A stretch of 64,000 bases of DNA from Ephydatia muelleri (lineage: Eukaryota; Porifera; Demospongiae; Spongillida; Spongillidae), in assembly GCA_013339895.1 (NCBI GenBank), contig JABACO010000043.1, positions 232,436 to 296,435 of the forward strand, written 5' to 3'. Position 1 is the first letter of the stretch; every line of letters begins with the position of its first letter. Of this stretch, positions 11,265-20,614 are shown in pieces. The position numbers were made by a program, and so were the translations under genes. The notes beneath the pieces were generated by a model. It worked only from the letters and a program-made list of their open reading frames with translations. It was not told the DNA's origin and did no database searches.

Positions 11265-12865
11265 TGGTACATCTGATAGTTTTGCTGATCGCGTGATGTT
11301 CATTATTGTCGTGATTTTTGGACTCTTGACGGGTCAACTGGCAAGTTGGTGCATATGACATGGTAATAAGGCAGTAGGAGTGTTTTATGATGTGATGCTG
11401 TACATGCTTTGCATTTGCTACAACATGTTTGAACCATTGCATTGACATTGAAATGTTCTCTGCAACATAAAAATTGTATTTTACTGTTTATGAATGCATG
11501 CTTATGTGAAAAACATGCAACACTAATAGGGACCTTCAACTGATCAGCTGGGGATTTACATGTAGCTGTGCTTTGGCACTTAGTAAGTCCATCAGTGGTA
11601 CATTAGGCAAGCATGTTCACTGTTGAAGGCAGTATGTCAGGGACCTGTTAGTCCCTTCATTTACTTAATGCACAGCAAAGACATAGGAATGTACAGTTAA
11701 ACAGGACACAGAGATATCGCTTGGATAACTCCACCAATTCACATTTAATGGCCAGAGCAAGGTTAAGTTTAAAATCAATTCTTAAAGTTGAATGTTTGTG
11801 ATGAATACACAAATAATTATCTTATGTATTGGTCAATAATTCGTGATCGATCATGTCGATTTTGAAGCAGTCGAAAGTAGTGGCACCAAGTGCCGTGACC
11901 TCATTGGCTGTCGTCAAGTGATGATGTCTCTTCAGCCAATATAGGTAAATTACCATTGATTATATCTCGGATTGCAGTGAGGTAGCAATTTTTGTCAGGT
12001 GCATCCATCTGTACACCAGAGCAAGTACGATTTTCTAGTTAATCATTTCAAGCCAGCAGTAGATTACTACTTTCCAAAGCGTAGTGGTGGGCGTTCATTT
12101 AAATATCATTGGCTGCTCCAGTAAGGAAGGGAATGGTGGTGTTTGCCATTATTATTATGTTTGTTGTACTGACAGCTATATATATTGCAAAGCTACTACT
12201 CCATGGTGCATGTGAAACCACGAGGCTTCATAAACCAAATACTCCAAAAGCTTCATAGAATTTCTAACATGGATTAAGACATAATAGCACAATTAACCAC
12301 ACACCTGCTATCAATGGAGAAAAGATGTTAGAGCATGAGGGTACTGTGAAGGTAAATGTTTGAATGTTCCACCCCTATATCTTTCAAAACTATGTAAATA
12401 GAGAGCTCACAGGAGAAAAAAGGGAAAGACGAAGAGGAGAGATGGACAGAGGAAGGAGGTGTGAAATAGCACACCCAACACAACTGTCCTGAACACTGTG
12501 GAGGAAAATGAAGGCCGTTCATCAATTAGTCATTGAGACGTGACCCCCCACATGTGTGGTTGATGTGATGTGGTATGGTTGTAATTGGAGTCTCAACATC
12601 TGCATCCACAGCTTGTCACCACATGATGATTTGAAGCTCATTTGGATGTTGCAATGTTGATTAAAATAAAAGGATACTGGTGTGAACTAAAGTGAGGGGA
12701 GATGTCAAATGTATATCATGTGACTATGCATATGTACGTGCAATATTAATGAAAAGGTCTCTGTGGTTGCCAGTGACGCTGAATATTAAGATGCATAACT
12801 GCAATTAATCGCCAATGCATCCCAAAACCAGAACAAGGATGACATTGAAGTAATTTTCGTTGAAG
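11265..12865 (+). other. Gene-free stretch: RTK 3' flank and upstream of Cys-rich gene
   Basis: After the RTK stop the sequence is AT-rich with no convincing coding exon; short ORFs on the minus strand lack codon structure or homology I recognise. An ataaaa-type word near 11468 could serve polyadenylation but is not canonical. No repeat structure was noticed. Confidence 0.5.
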
Positions 12866-14157
12866 ATGTTGAAAGGACTGACTGTGATGATAATCATTGC
12901 TATGGTGGTCGTAACTTACAGTGCACCTAAGGTATGTATGTACCTTTGAGCGGAGCACGTGAATGGATTAATATTGTATTGCATGAAGCACTGCACGGCC
13001 GGGGTTGTGAGCATACACGTATGTACTGGTCACTAAAAAGGCGCAGCTTATTTACATTTCCTCGTAGTTTTGTACATACATATCTTTTATATGTTATATA
13101 GTCCTTGAGATATGAAGTGAAGCCCGAATGTGCAATAGGAAAGTGTACCAGTTAGCGGGATACACCTGCATGTTGACATTTCTAGTTGCACATATCAGTT
13201 TCAATCAGTTTGATTGTCGGCATCGCTGGTGGGTATGATAGAATGGACTACAATCTTTTTGTCACAGTACATTTGGGCTGGGAGGTAGTGTTTCTAGCAG
13301 CAATGTGTTTATAGCTTTACTGTATTCCTAAAATCACTTTGCAGCCCCTTAGTGTGTGCGTACAGTAAGTGTCACTCTATGATGAATTCATTACATGATC
13401 AAAGCAACGTGCATTTCAATCGCTCCAGTGCAAAAAGTAAATACTATATGATTTGTATAAATATAAATATAAAATGATTTACATGCGATTTATCCCGCTG
13501 TACTGACTGGGATCTGCTGATTATAGTGGGTAAGCGATCATTATACAAACTGATCTTAATTGCAAGAATAATTGTAAACTCATTTCTCCAGTGTGGTTGG
13601 AAAGAAAGTATCTTGGAATTCACATTTCTTACTGATATCAGTATGCCGTATTATTTGATTTCCACACTTGGTAATCTCCATTGTGGCAACACATCGTATG
13701 TAGTGTGTAAGTATAATGTATTGTCTTTTTTCTCAATCCCTTATTCCCTTATTCCAATGTGATATGTCATCAGTGTGTAAGTTGGACTCCTATGGGCATG
13801 TGGTCTTCATAAGATATGGCTTATTCTCTTTTGAAATAAATCACTCTCTGACAACTTATTGAAACCGATTCCTTAAAGAAAGTAAGATCCTGCTATAATA
13901 GCTTAAAATGACATTCAGTAACCATGCACTACAATGCAGAAACCTGCTTATGCCCTATACTGAAGTGGGTATGTGACGCATATGCAAATGATTGTAAAAC
14001 GAATTGCTTTTCACCCTCTTTCTGTGCCGTCCAAATGGATTTGAAAGGGAGCATGTGTAAGTTGTCATATGCATTAATGCATTATATCGTTTATACATGG
14101 ATACAGCCAGGTGAGGCAGCTGACATGAATGACTATGAAGAAATACAGTGCACATAA
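12866..14157 (+). CDS. Small secreted cysteine-rich protein (four exons)
   Basis: Proposed exons 12866-12931, 13592-13706, 13919-14056 and 14111-14157 join without a stop (phases 0, 1, 1) to about 121 residues. The first exon is a signal peptide: MLKGLTVMIIIAMVVVTYSA. The mature part has ten Cys (even number, suggesting five disulfides), including the cluster TCLCPILKWVC and DCKTNCFSPSFC. It ends NDYEEIQCT, where YEEI is the classical Src-family SH2 ligand, though that would be irrelevant if the protein is secreted. All donors are gtatgt or gtaagt; acceptors are ctccag, attcag and agccag. I do not recognise the family. A polyadenylation signal follows 58 bp after the stop. The gene is unsupported by homology. 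Confidence 0.5.
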
Positions 14158-14159
14158 TT

Positions 14160-15400
14160 ATGTTGTTTTTACCTTGTTCTGTTTATTTATGTTATGCTTC
14201 TGAAAATCACATCAAATAAACATTTCAAAAATGGTGTCCCTTTTACAATAATGGCTACAATAGAGCTAATCAATCATTCTTGTAGGCCTACCAGGAACAG
14301 GAGTTGTGCATGTTAAAATGAATCGATTTTGTAATGGCAGTATTTCATGCATGATTCAGTGACCTACATGTAGCTCATTCATTGACATTTGTTGTATCAG
14401 AATTGGGGGCCACATTACACCTATGGAGGATACATCATGATGCCACTGACACAAATAGTCATTTACCATGACATAAGCACACAGCCACACATATGGTAAT
14501 GTTAGCAAGGTTCAATCGTCACTAGTAGTATCCTTTTACATTGCTTTAGCTCCATGTAACTATTCGAACTAGCCTCAGCTTGAGCGATGCTAGTGTCAAA
14601 CTGCTTCTCCAAGCTTTTCCAACTGCCAGTAGCTCATCCAATCACCAGACCCCTGAATACACGTAGTCCACACAGCAGACATACAGTGCACCCAATACAA
14701 CATACTACTTAGAGGGGATTGAAGGGTTCGTCCACCTGATCACCCACTCCTTCAGCACTGCTGCATTGATGATCCCCATGCATTGTCACATTTCCCTTGC
14801 CAAATTCATGCTGCTGGAGTAGGCTCTAGACATCCCTTTCCATTACTGCTTAACTTTCCACTTAATCTCCTAACATGATGGCTGAACAATTCCAGGTCCT
14901 CTTAGCTTCAGCATGGCCTCCACCACCATCATGTTCTCCACTTTAGGGTACCTCTAGCTTCCATCTCTTGGAGGCTCTTCAAAGGTCTACACATTAGGGT
15001 GCACAGCCAGTCTACCATTTGACCATGTCCACCTCAGCTTCACCCTCCACCCTGTCACAGACTCTCTTACACGACAGCCTGGCATCAATCCCACTTCTAC
15101 CACCATATATGCGATGGGACTGAGCCGATATAATGCACCACACCACTTGCAATCACATGTTATGTATGTTCCCTTAATATTCCCACTCACTCCTTATATG
15201 ATCCGCAGCACTGTAGTAAGTATCACATACTGTGCACTCATTACAAAGTCCCATTATACAGGTGTGCTGACTGTTCATGGACTGTTTCAGCACTGTTGCA
15301 TGGGCGTTCCCCCTGCATCGCCACACACTGTGACCAGCCTTCTCTTTGTTACACTGTGTTAGCCTTGGTCACATGAGCCTGAAACACCAAGTTGATGTCC
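14160..15400. repeat. Dispersed repeat, copy 1 (about 1.2 kb)
   Basis: This segment recurs at 29980-31140 in the same orientation, with high similarity over most of its length and several indels (a block near 15170-15300 is missing in the other copy). It starts around ttgttctgtttatttatg and ends near cacatgagcctgaaacacc. No long ORF is shared and no terminal repeats or target duplications were identified, so the element class is unknown. It is probably a non-autonomous transposon or a degenerate retroelement. Confidence 0.75.
14215..14220 (+). terminator. Canonical polyadenylation signal AATAAA
   Basis: aataaa 58 bp downstream of the stop of the Cys-rich gene, well placed for 3'-end formation. 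It lies inside the left part of dispersed repeat copy 1; the other copy reads aaatacaatc here and lacks the hexamer. Confidence 0.45.
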
Positions 15401-15404
15401 ATGT

Positions 15405-16760
15405 AGTGGTACTACAACACAGTATGGAGGAGGAGCATGTGTCCCCTATGTCCCTGTAATGGTACTACAGCACAGTATGGAGGAGGAGGAGCATGTGTCC
15501 CCTATGTCCCTGTAGTGGTACTACAGCACAGTATGGAGGAGGAGGAACATGTGTCCCCTATGTCCCTGTAGTGGTACTACAGCACAGTATGGAGGAGGAG
15601 GAGCATGTGTCCCCTATGTCTCTGTAGTGGTACTACAGCACAGTATGGAGGAGGAGGAACATGTGTCCCCTATGTCCCTGTAGTGGTACTACAGCACAGT
15701 ATGGAGGAGGAGGAGCATGTGTCCCCTATGTCTCTGTAGTGGTACTACAACACAGTATGGAGGAGGAGGAGCATGTGTCCCCTATGTCCCTGTAGTGGTA
15801 CTACAGCACAGTATGGAGGAGGAGGAACATGTGTCCCCTATGTCCCTGTAGTGGTACTACAGCACAGTATGGAGGAGGAGCATGTGTCCCCTATGTCCCT
15901 GTAGTGGTACTACAACACAGTATGGAGGAGGAGGAGCATGTGTCCCCTATGTCCCTGTAGTGGTACTACAGCACAGTATGGAGGAGGAGGAGCATGTCCC
16001 CTATGTCCCTGTAGTGGTACTACAGCACAGTATGGAGGAGGAGGAACATGTGTCCCCTATGTCCCTGTAGTGGTACTACAGCACAGTATGGAGGAGGAGG
16101 AACATGTGTCCCCTATGTCCCTGTAGTGGTACTACAACACAGTATGGAGGAGGAGGAACATGTGTCCCCTATGTCCCTGTAGTGGTACTACAGCACAGTA
16201 TGGAGGAGGAGGAACATGTGTCCCCTATGTCCCTGTAGTGGTACTACAGCACAGTATGGAGGAGGAGGAACATGTGTCCCCTATGTCCCTGTAGTGGTAC
16301 TACAGCACAGTATGGAGGAGGAGGAACATGTGTCCCCTATGTCCCTGTAGTGGTACTACAGCACAGTATGGAGGAGGAGGAGCATGTGTCCCCTATGTCC
16401 CTGTAGTGGTACTACAGCACAGTATGGAGGAGGAGGAGCATGTGTCCCCTATGTCCCTGTAGTGGTACTACAACACAGTATGGAGGAGGAGCATGTGTCT
16501 CCTATGTCCCTGTAGTGGTACTACAACACAGTATGGAGGAGGAGGAGCATGTGTCCCCTATGTCCCTGTAGTGGTACTACAACACAGTATGGAGGAGGAG
16601 GAGCATGTAGTACCACTACAGGGACATAGGGGACACATGCTCCTCCTCCATACTGTGTTGTAGTACCACTAGTAGTGGTACTACAACACAGTATGGAGGA
16701 GGAGCATGTGTCCCCTATGTCCCTGTAGTGGTACTGGAGGAGGGGGGGGGGGCATGTGTC
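15405..16760 (+). repeat. 56-bp satellite array with terminal inverted unit
   Basis: Roughly 23 tandem copies of a 56-bp unit containing gtagtggtactacagcacag, a run of gga triplets, and catgtgtcccctatgtccct. Length variants differ by one gga triplet (three or two) and by aac versus agc. At 16605-16672 one unit is in reverse orientation, followed by forward units again, so the array ends in a near-perfect hairpin. The last unit has a run of 12 G at 16745. ORFs inside are repeat artefacts. Confidence 0.9.
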
Positions 16761-16932
16761 CCCTATGTCCCTGTAGTGGTACTACATGCATGCATATGCA
16801 CACAACCGTTATGAATGCTACATGACAGTGTAAGTAAGAAATGTGTGTCTCGCAACTTCATAATGCATCCATGTTTGTTGCACTTGTGACCTTGTAAGTG
16901 CATGATATGTTTGGTTAATTTACAACTGCAGT

Positions 16933-17230
16933 AACAAGTAAATAAAAACATTCTCTAATGAGAAAGTTGTTGGTATATAGGATTGACCAATGGTGGTGTA
17001 AAAAGCACGGAAACAAGAGTGACAAAAATTTGACTGGAAAATTGAAATAGGCCTATATTTTGCCCATTATTCAGGCATGTACTGTTATATTGTTAGTGTG
17101 CTAAATATAGGCCTATTTCAAATTTCCAGTCAAATTTCTGTCACTCTTGTTTCCGTGCTTTTTACACCACCATTGGTCAATCCTATATACCAACAACTTT
17201 CTCATTAGAGAATGTTTTTATTTACTTGTT
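16933..17230. mobile_element. Fold-back (MITE-like) element with about 125-bp arms
   Basis: The left arm starts aacaagtaaataaaaacatt at 16933; the right arm is its near-perfect reverse complement and ends at 17230. A loop of about 45 bp separates them (around 17060-17104). The element has no coding capacity. The arms differ by only a few bases (for example acaaaaattt versus its partner), indicating recent origin or gene conversion. No clear target duplication was found. Confidence 0.85.
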
Positions 17231-17359
17231 TCATAAGTTTTTTTCCTCTGTCGTAGTAGCGTGTCTTTATATCTGGTCACAAATTCATTTTCGAAAGGAA
17301 AGAGGTTAAAAATTTTAATAATTGAAATTATAATTATATGAGTTTTTAATGTACTGTAC

Positions 17360-17700
17360 AGTTCCCCTGCCTTCTCCTCTTCCTCTCCCCCAGCCTCGTC
17401 TCTGACCTCGGCAGCCTGGTTTAGGCCATGGGAGCCATGCGGGTGGTGGTGGCAGCGGTCAGGGTGGCAGCAGGCCAAGTGGTGGTGGGGGCACTGGTGC
17501 CAATACTGTAGCGGTGCTCCTGCTGCTTCTGCTGCTGGCGGTGAGGGCAGCTCTGCTGCTGCTGCTGAGCACTAGCTGCTGGTGGCGGTGGGGGCAGCTC
17601 TGCTGCTGCTGCTGCTGACAGTGGGGGCAGCGCTGCTACTGCTGGCAGCGGACGGTAGGGGGGCAGCACTGCATCTGACAGAGAGTATAGAAACAAAGTG
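17360..17700 (-). other. GC-rich CAG/CCN repeat segment, possible minus-strand exon
   Basis: A GC-rich island against an AT-rich background. Read on the minus strand it follows an acceptor-like ctctctgtcag at about 17680 and encodes Ala/Pro/Gln-rich sequence with QQQQQ runs, then in another frame an acidic stretch (EAGGEEEEKAGELY). Because repeats are in all frames I cannot decide which is coding. It may be the 3' part of the minus-strand gene at 18.4-20.6 kb. Confidence 0.3.
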
Positions 17701-17884
17701 CAAGGATTTAGTTGTTACCTTTTTCGTTCTCAGCAAGCAAAGTGCACTATTTGGCAGGTGAGTCGCTTTTATACATGAAAAGTCTTTACATGTGTGCCGG
17801 TTGTGCGACAATTCTATTGGTCCAATTTCATCTGTACATCACCAATTGGTCTACATATTCATGACCTCACAGATAAGAGGGAGT

Positions 17885-17886
17885 GG

Positions 17887-17932
<46 letters not shown>

Positions 17933-17951
17933 GCGTGTGTGTGTGTGTGTG
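17885..17951 (+). repeat. (TG)n microsatellite
   Basis: TG tract of about 33 units with a few tgcg interruptions. The sequence on both sides is related: attctattggtccaatttc at 17811 and attctattggtccaatttta at 17969, so the microsatellite lies between two copies of a short direct repeat. Confidence 0.9.
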
Positions 17952-18105
17952 TTGCCAGCTGTGCTAAAATTCTATTGGTCCAATTTTATCTATTTACTGG
18001 ATTGGTCTGCATAACTCATGACCCCACAAGGAAGTTCGTTCATGCTCCAAATTAAAAGGTGTTAACAATGTTTACATGGGAAAGATCTCTCCCCTCCAAT
18101 GATGA

Positions 18106-18270
18106 ATGGACATTTGGAACAATGACTTTGTCCTCAACACTAATGCTACTTCTAGTGAGCTTGCGACACATTTCCATTTCAAGGGGGTGCATGGTATCCT
18201 TATCTCTGTCCCCTATCTCCTCTGCCACTACACACCTACCATTGAGGTCTACTGGAATGGCCCCAAGTCG
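18106..18270 (+). other. Exon-like ORF of unknown gene
   Basis: The frame encodes a protein-like segment with an N-glycosylation site and aromatic residues (FVLNTNATSSELATHFHF, then TPTIEVYWNGPKSFC) ending at a good donor gtaagt at 18277. There is a tga just upstream at 18103 and no acceptor after it, so it would have to start at the ATG 18106 or be a relic. I do not recognise it. Confidence 0.3.
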
Positions 18271-18364
18271 TTTTGTGTAAGTGTACGAATTAATTAAAAA
18301 GTAAGGTTCAGAGCCAGCAGTATGATACCATGCCCAATTAAAATATCATTTTCAATGTACTAAC

Positions 18365-18621
18365 TTCCCGGATAGTTTTTAGCAATGACCCTGCTTTTGC
18401 TCTTCGTACACTCAGTGCTTTAGAAACCAATGCGTCTGCACCAATCTTACTTACTGCTGCACAGGCAGATCTTGTAACAACCTTTTGAGCTAGCAATGGA
18501 TGAGACTTACAAAAGGCATCATTTACTTCACTTAGAAGCTCACTATCCCTACGAATAGCTTTTTCAAGACCACCATTATACTCCATTAGTGCATGAGATC
18601 TGGGTTCATACAAAGGAGTAG
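18365..18621 (-). CDS. Exon downstream of lysine-rich repeat region, unknown function
   Basis: Minus-strand exon with acceptor ccatatag at 18622-18623 and possible donor gttagt below 18365. It joins the exon ending at 18903 in phase 1 to give ...LPPKATPLYEPRSHALMEYN. The body is helical, with GGLEKAIRRDSELLSEV, Cys/Ala-rich SACAAVSKIGADALVSKAL and RRAKAGSLLKTIREV. This order (short Lys/Arg repeats, then a helical block) resembles N-terminal regions of large Helitron-type or other transposon proteins in sponges and cnidarians; that link is from general recollection and is tentative. Confidence 0.5.
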
Positions 18622-18902
18622 CTATATGGGAGGATATGGTTGCAGTAATTTTCAGTGCTCAACCCTAGCAACTGCAATTACATTCATACACAGTTGCAGG
18701 CAGGCTGCCTTTGTACATCAGATAAGAAGACACCCCAATATTCAATAGACAGGTCACAAAGGACAGTTGGGTCACCATGCATGCTTTACATGTAAAGTGA
18801 ATGGTTTTGTGCAGATCCCTTACATGCGTGCTGTACACATGTTGCATGCACATCTTCCTATAGTTTTTTAATGCTAGTGCAATTAGACATGCCATGACAT
18901 AC

Positions 18903-19200
18903 CTTTGGGTGGTAGTGGTAGTTGGTGACCCCTGCGATACCGCTTCCTCTCGGCAGCACGTTTAGCCAATCGGACAGCGGGGTCATTCCAATACCGATTC
19001 CTTTCAGATGCCATAATGGCAGCTGAATTGTCCTCGTATTTCTGCCTTTTAGCAGCGCGGTTCTCCTCGACGTCCTCTTGATATCGCTGCCTTTTAGCAG
19101 CGCGGCTCTCCTCGACGTCCTCTTGATATCGCTGCCTTTTAGCAGCGCGGTTCTCCTCGACGTCCTCTTGATATCGCGCTGCCTTTTAGCAGATTGCTTA
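18903..19200 (-). CDS. Exon with 15-residue Arg/Lys repeats (RAAKRQRYQEDVEE type)
   Basis: On the minus strand three tandem 45-bp units encode RAAKRQRYQEDVEEN repeats, followed by a more diverged stretch (SERNRYWNDPAVRLAKRAA) and RGHQLPLPPK before the donor gtatgt at 18902. The regular R-A-A-K-R-x-x-Y pattern suggests a long charged single helix. It continues the same 15-residue period as the larger array at 19.2-20.16 kb, so both belong to one repeat-rich protein. Confidence 0.55.
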
Positions 19201-20165
19201 GATTCAATATCTGCGTTGTAGCTGTCGCGTACAGGGGCCTTCTTCTTTTCGGGATCGGCCTTGTAGCTGTCGCGTACAGAGGCCTTCTTCTTTTCGGGAT
19301 AGGCCTTGTAGCTGTCGCGTACAGAGGCCTTCTTCTTTTCGGGATCGGCCTTGTAGCTGTCGCGTACAGAGGCCTTCTTCTTTTCGGGATCGGCTTTGTA
19401 GCTGTCGCGTACAGAGGCCTTCTTCTTTTCGGGATCGGCCTTGTAGCTGTCGCATACAGAGGCCTTCTTCTTTTCGGGATCGGCCTTGTAGCTGTCGCGT
19501 ACAGAGGCCTTCTTCTTTTCGGGATCGGCCTTGTAGCTGTCGCGTACAGAGGCCTTCTTCTTTTCGGGATCGGCCTTGTAGCTGTCGCATACAGAGGCCT
19601 TCTTCTTTTCGGGATCGGCCTTGTAGCTGTCGCGTACAGAGGCCTTCTTCTTTTCGGGATCGGCCTTGTAGCTGTCGCGTACAGAGGCCTTCTTCTTTTC
19701 GGGATCGGCCTTGTACAGAGGCCTTCTTCTTTTCGGGATCGGCCTTGTAGCTAGTCGCGTACAGAGGCCTTCTTCTTTTCGGGATCGGCCTTGTAGCTAG
19801 TCGCGTACAGAGGCCTTCTTCTTTTCGGAATCGGCCTTGTAGTAGTCGCGTACAGAGGCCTTCTTCTTTTCGGGATCGGCCTTGTAGCTGTCGCGTACAG
19901 AGGCCTTCTTCTTTTCGGGATCGGCCTTGTAGCTGTCGCGTACAGAGGCCTTCTTCTTTTCGGGATCGGCCTTGTACAGAGGCCTTCTTCTTTTCGGGAT
20001 CGGCCTTGTAGCTAGTCGCGTACAGAGGCCTTCTTCTTTTCGGGATCGGCCTTGTAGCTAGTCGCGTACAGAGGCCTTCTTCTTTTCGGGATCGGCCTTG
20101 TAGTAGTCGCGTACAGAGGCCTTCTTCTTTTCGGGATCGGCCTTGTACGTAGCTGTCGCGTACAG
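19200..20165 (-). repeat. 45-bp coding-type tandem array (ADPEKKKASVRDSYK)
   Basis: About 21 copies of a 45-bp unit. The biologically sensible frame, on the minus strand, encodes ADPEKKKASVRDSYK, a lysine-rich 15-residue repeat. Unit variants change length: a short form lacking gctgtcgcgta (minus 11), two forms with an extra a (plus 1 each) and one with four extra bases near 20145. Because all frames of the repeat are open, ORFs exist on both strands; those on the plus strand (VAYRGLLLFGIGL) are artefacts. With mixed frames the array may no longer be fully translated. Confidence 0.85.
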
Positions 20166-20172
20166 AGGCCTT

Positions 20173-20327
20173 CACAGGGAAAAAAACGCGTAGAATCATT
20201 TTGGAATCATTGCGTGATTGAACAGTAATAATCACACGCGCGCGTTTGTTCAATCACACAATGATTTTACAGACGATTTAACCTTTATAAAATCAAAACT
20301 TTGATTCGACCCATTTTTTCCCCTGTG
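20173..20327. mobile_element. Short MITE-like insertion inside the 45-bp array
   Basis: A 155-bp segment with inverted ends cacagggaaaaaa and ttttttcccctgtg splits one array unit: the flanks gaggcctt and cttcttttcggg join to the exact canonical unit. Internally it has a second inverted pair (gattgaaca ... tgttcaatc). No target duplication is visible. Confidence 0.65.
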
Positions 20328-20330
20328 CTT

Positions 20331-20614
20331 CTTCTTTTCGGGATCGGCCTTGTAGCTGTCGCGTACAGAGGCCTTCTTCTTTTCGGGATCGGCCTTTTAG
20401 CGCACTCGGGCTTTAGCCTTGTTTTCTTGTGATCAAATATCGTCTTGCTTTTGAAGGTATTCCGCTCGTTGCTTAGATCTCTTCTTTGGATTACGCTAAC
20501 TTCACTAGCCAAAGTATTCATTAAACTGCGATAGGAACACCAAATAAATTTCGTGCAGGTTGGAGTGCATGCTGTATATACTAAACAACAATAAACCAAC
20601 ATAAACTTCTGCAT
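20331..20614 (-). CDS. Upstream exon of the lysine-rich repeat gene (minus strand)
   Basis: On the minus strand, unique sequence (RDLSNERNTFKSKTIFDHKK, then TRLKPECAK) leads into the first two array units. To enter the ADPEKKK frame one A of a four-A run near 20393 would have to be absent, so either the assembly or the gene carries a one-base insertion. An ATG lies at about 20512 (MNTLASEVSV). No promoter could be assigned. Confidence 0.4.

Noticed and set aside
15405-16760. CRISPR-like array of direct repeats
   Set aside because: There are no unique spacers; the whole 56-bp unit repeats, and the surrounding genes are eukaryotic with introns.
19204-19754. Plus-strand ORF of VAYRGLLLFGIGL repeats as a membrane protein
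   Set aside because: It is the complement of the lysine-rich repeat. The minus-strand frame joins unique exons with similar 15-residue periodicity, so the plus frame is a shadow.
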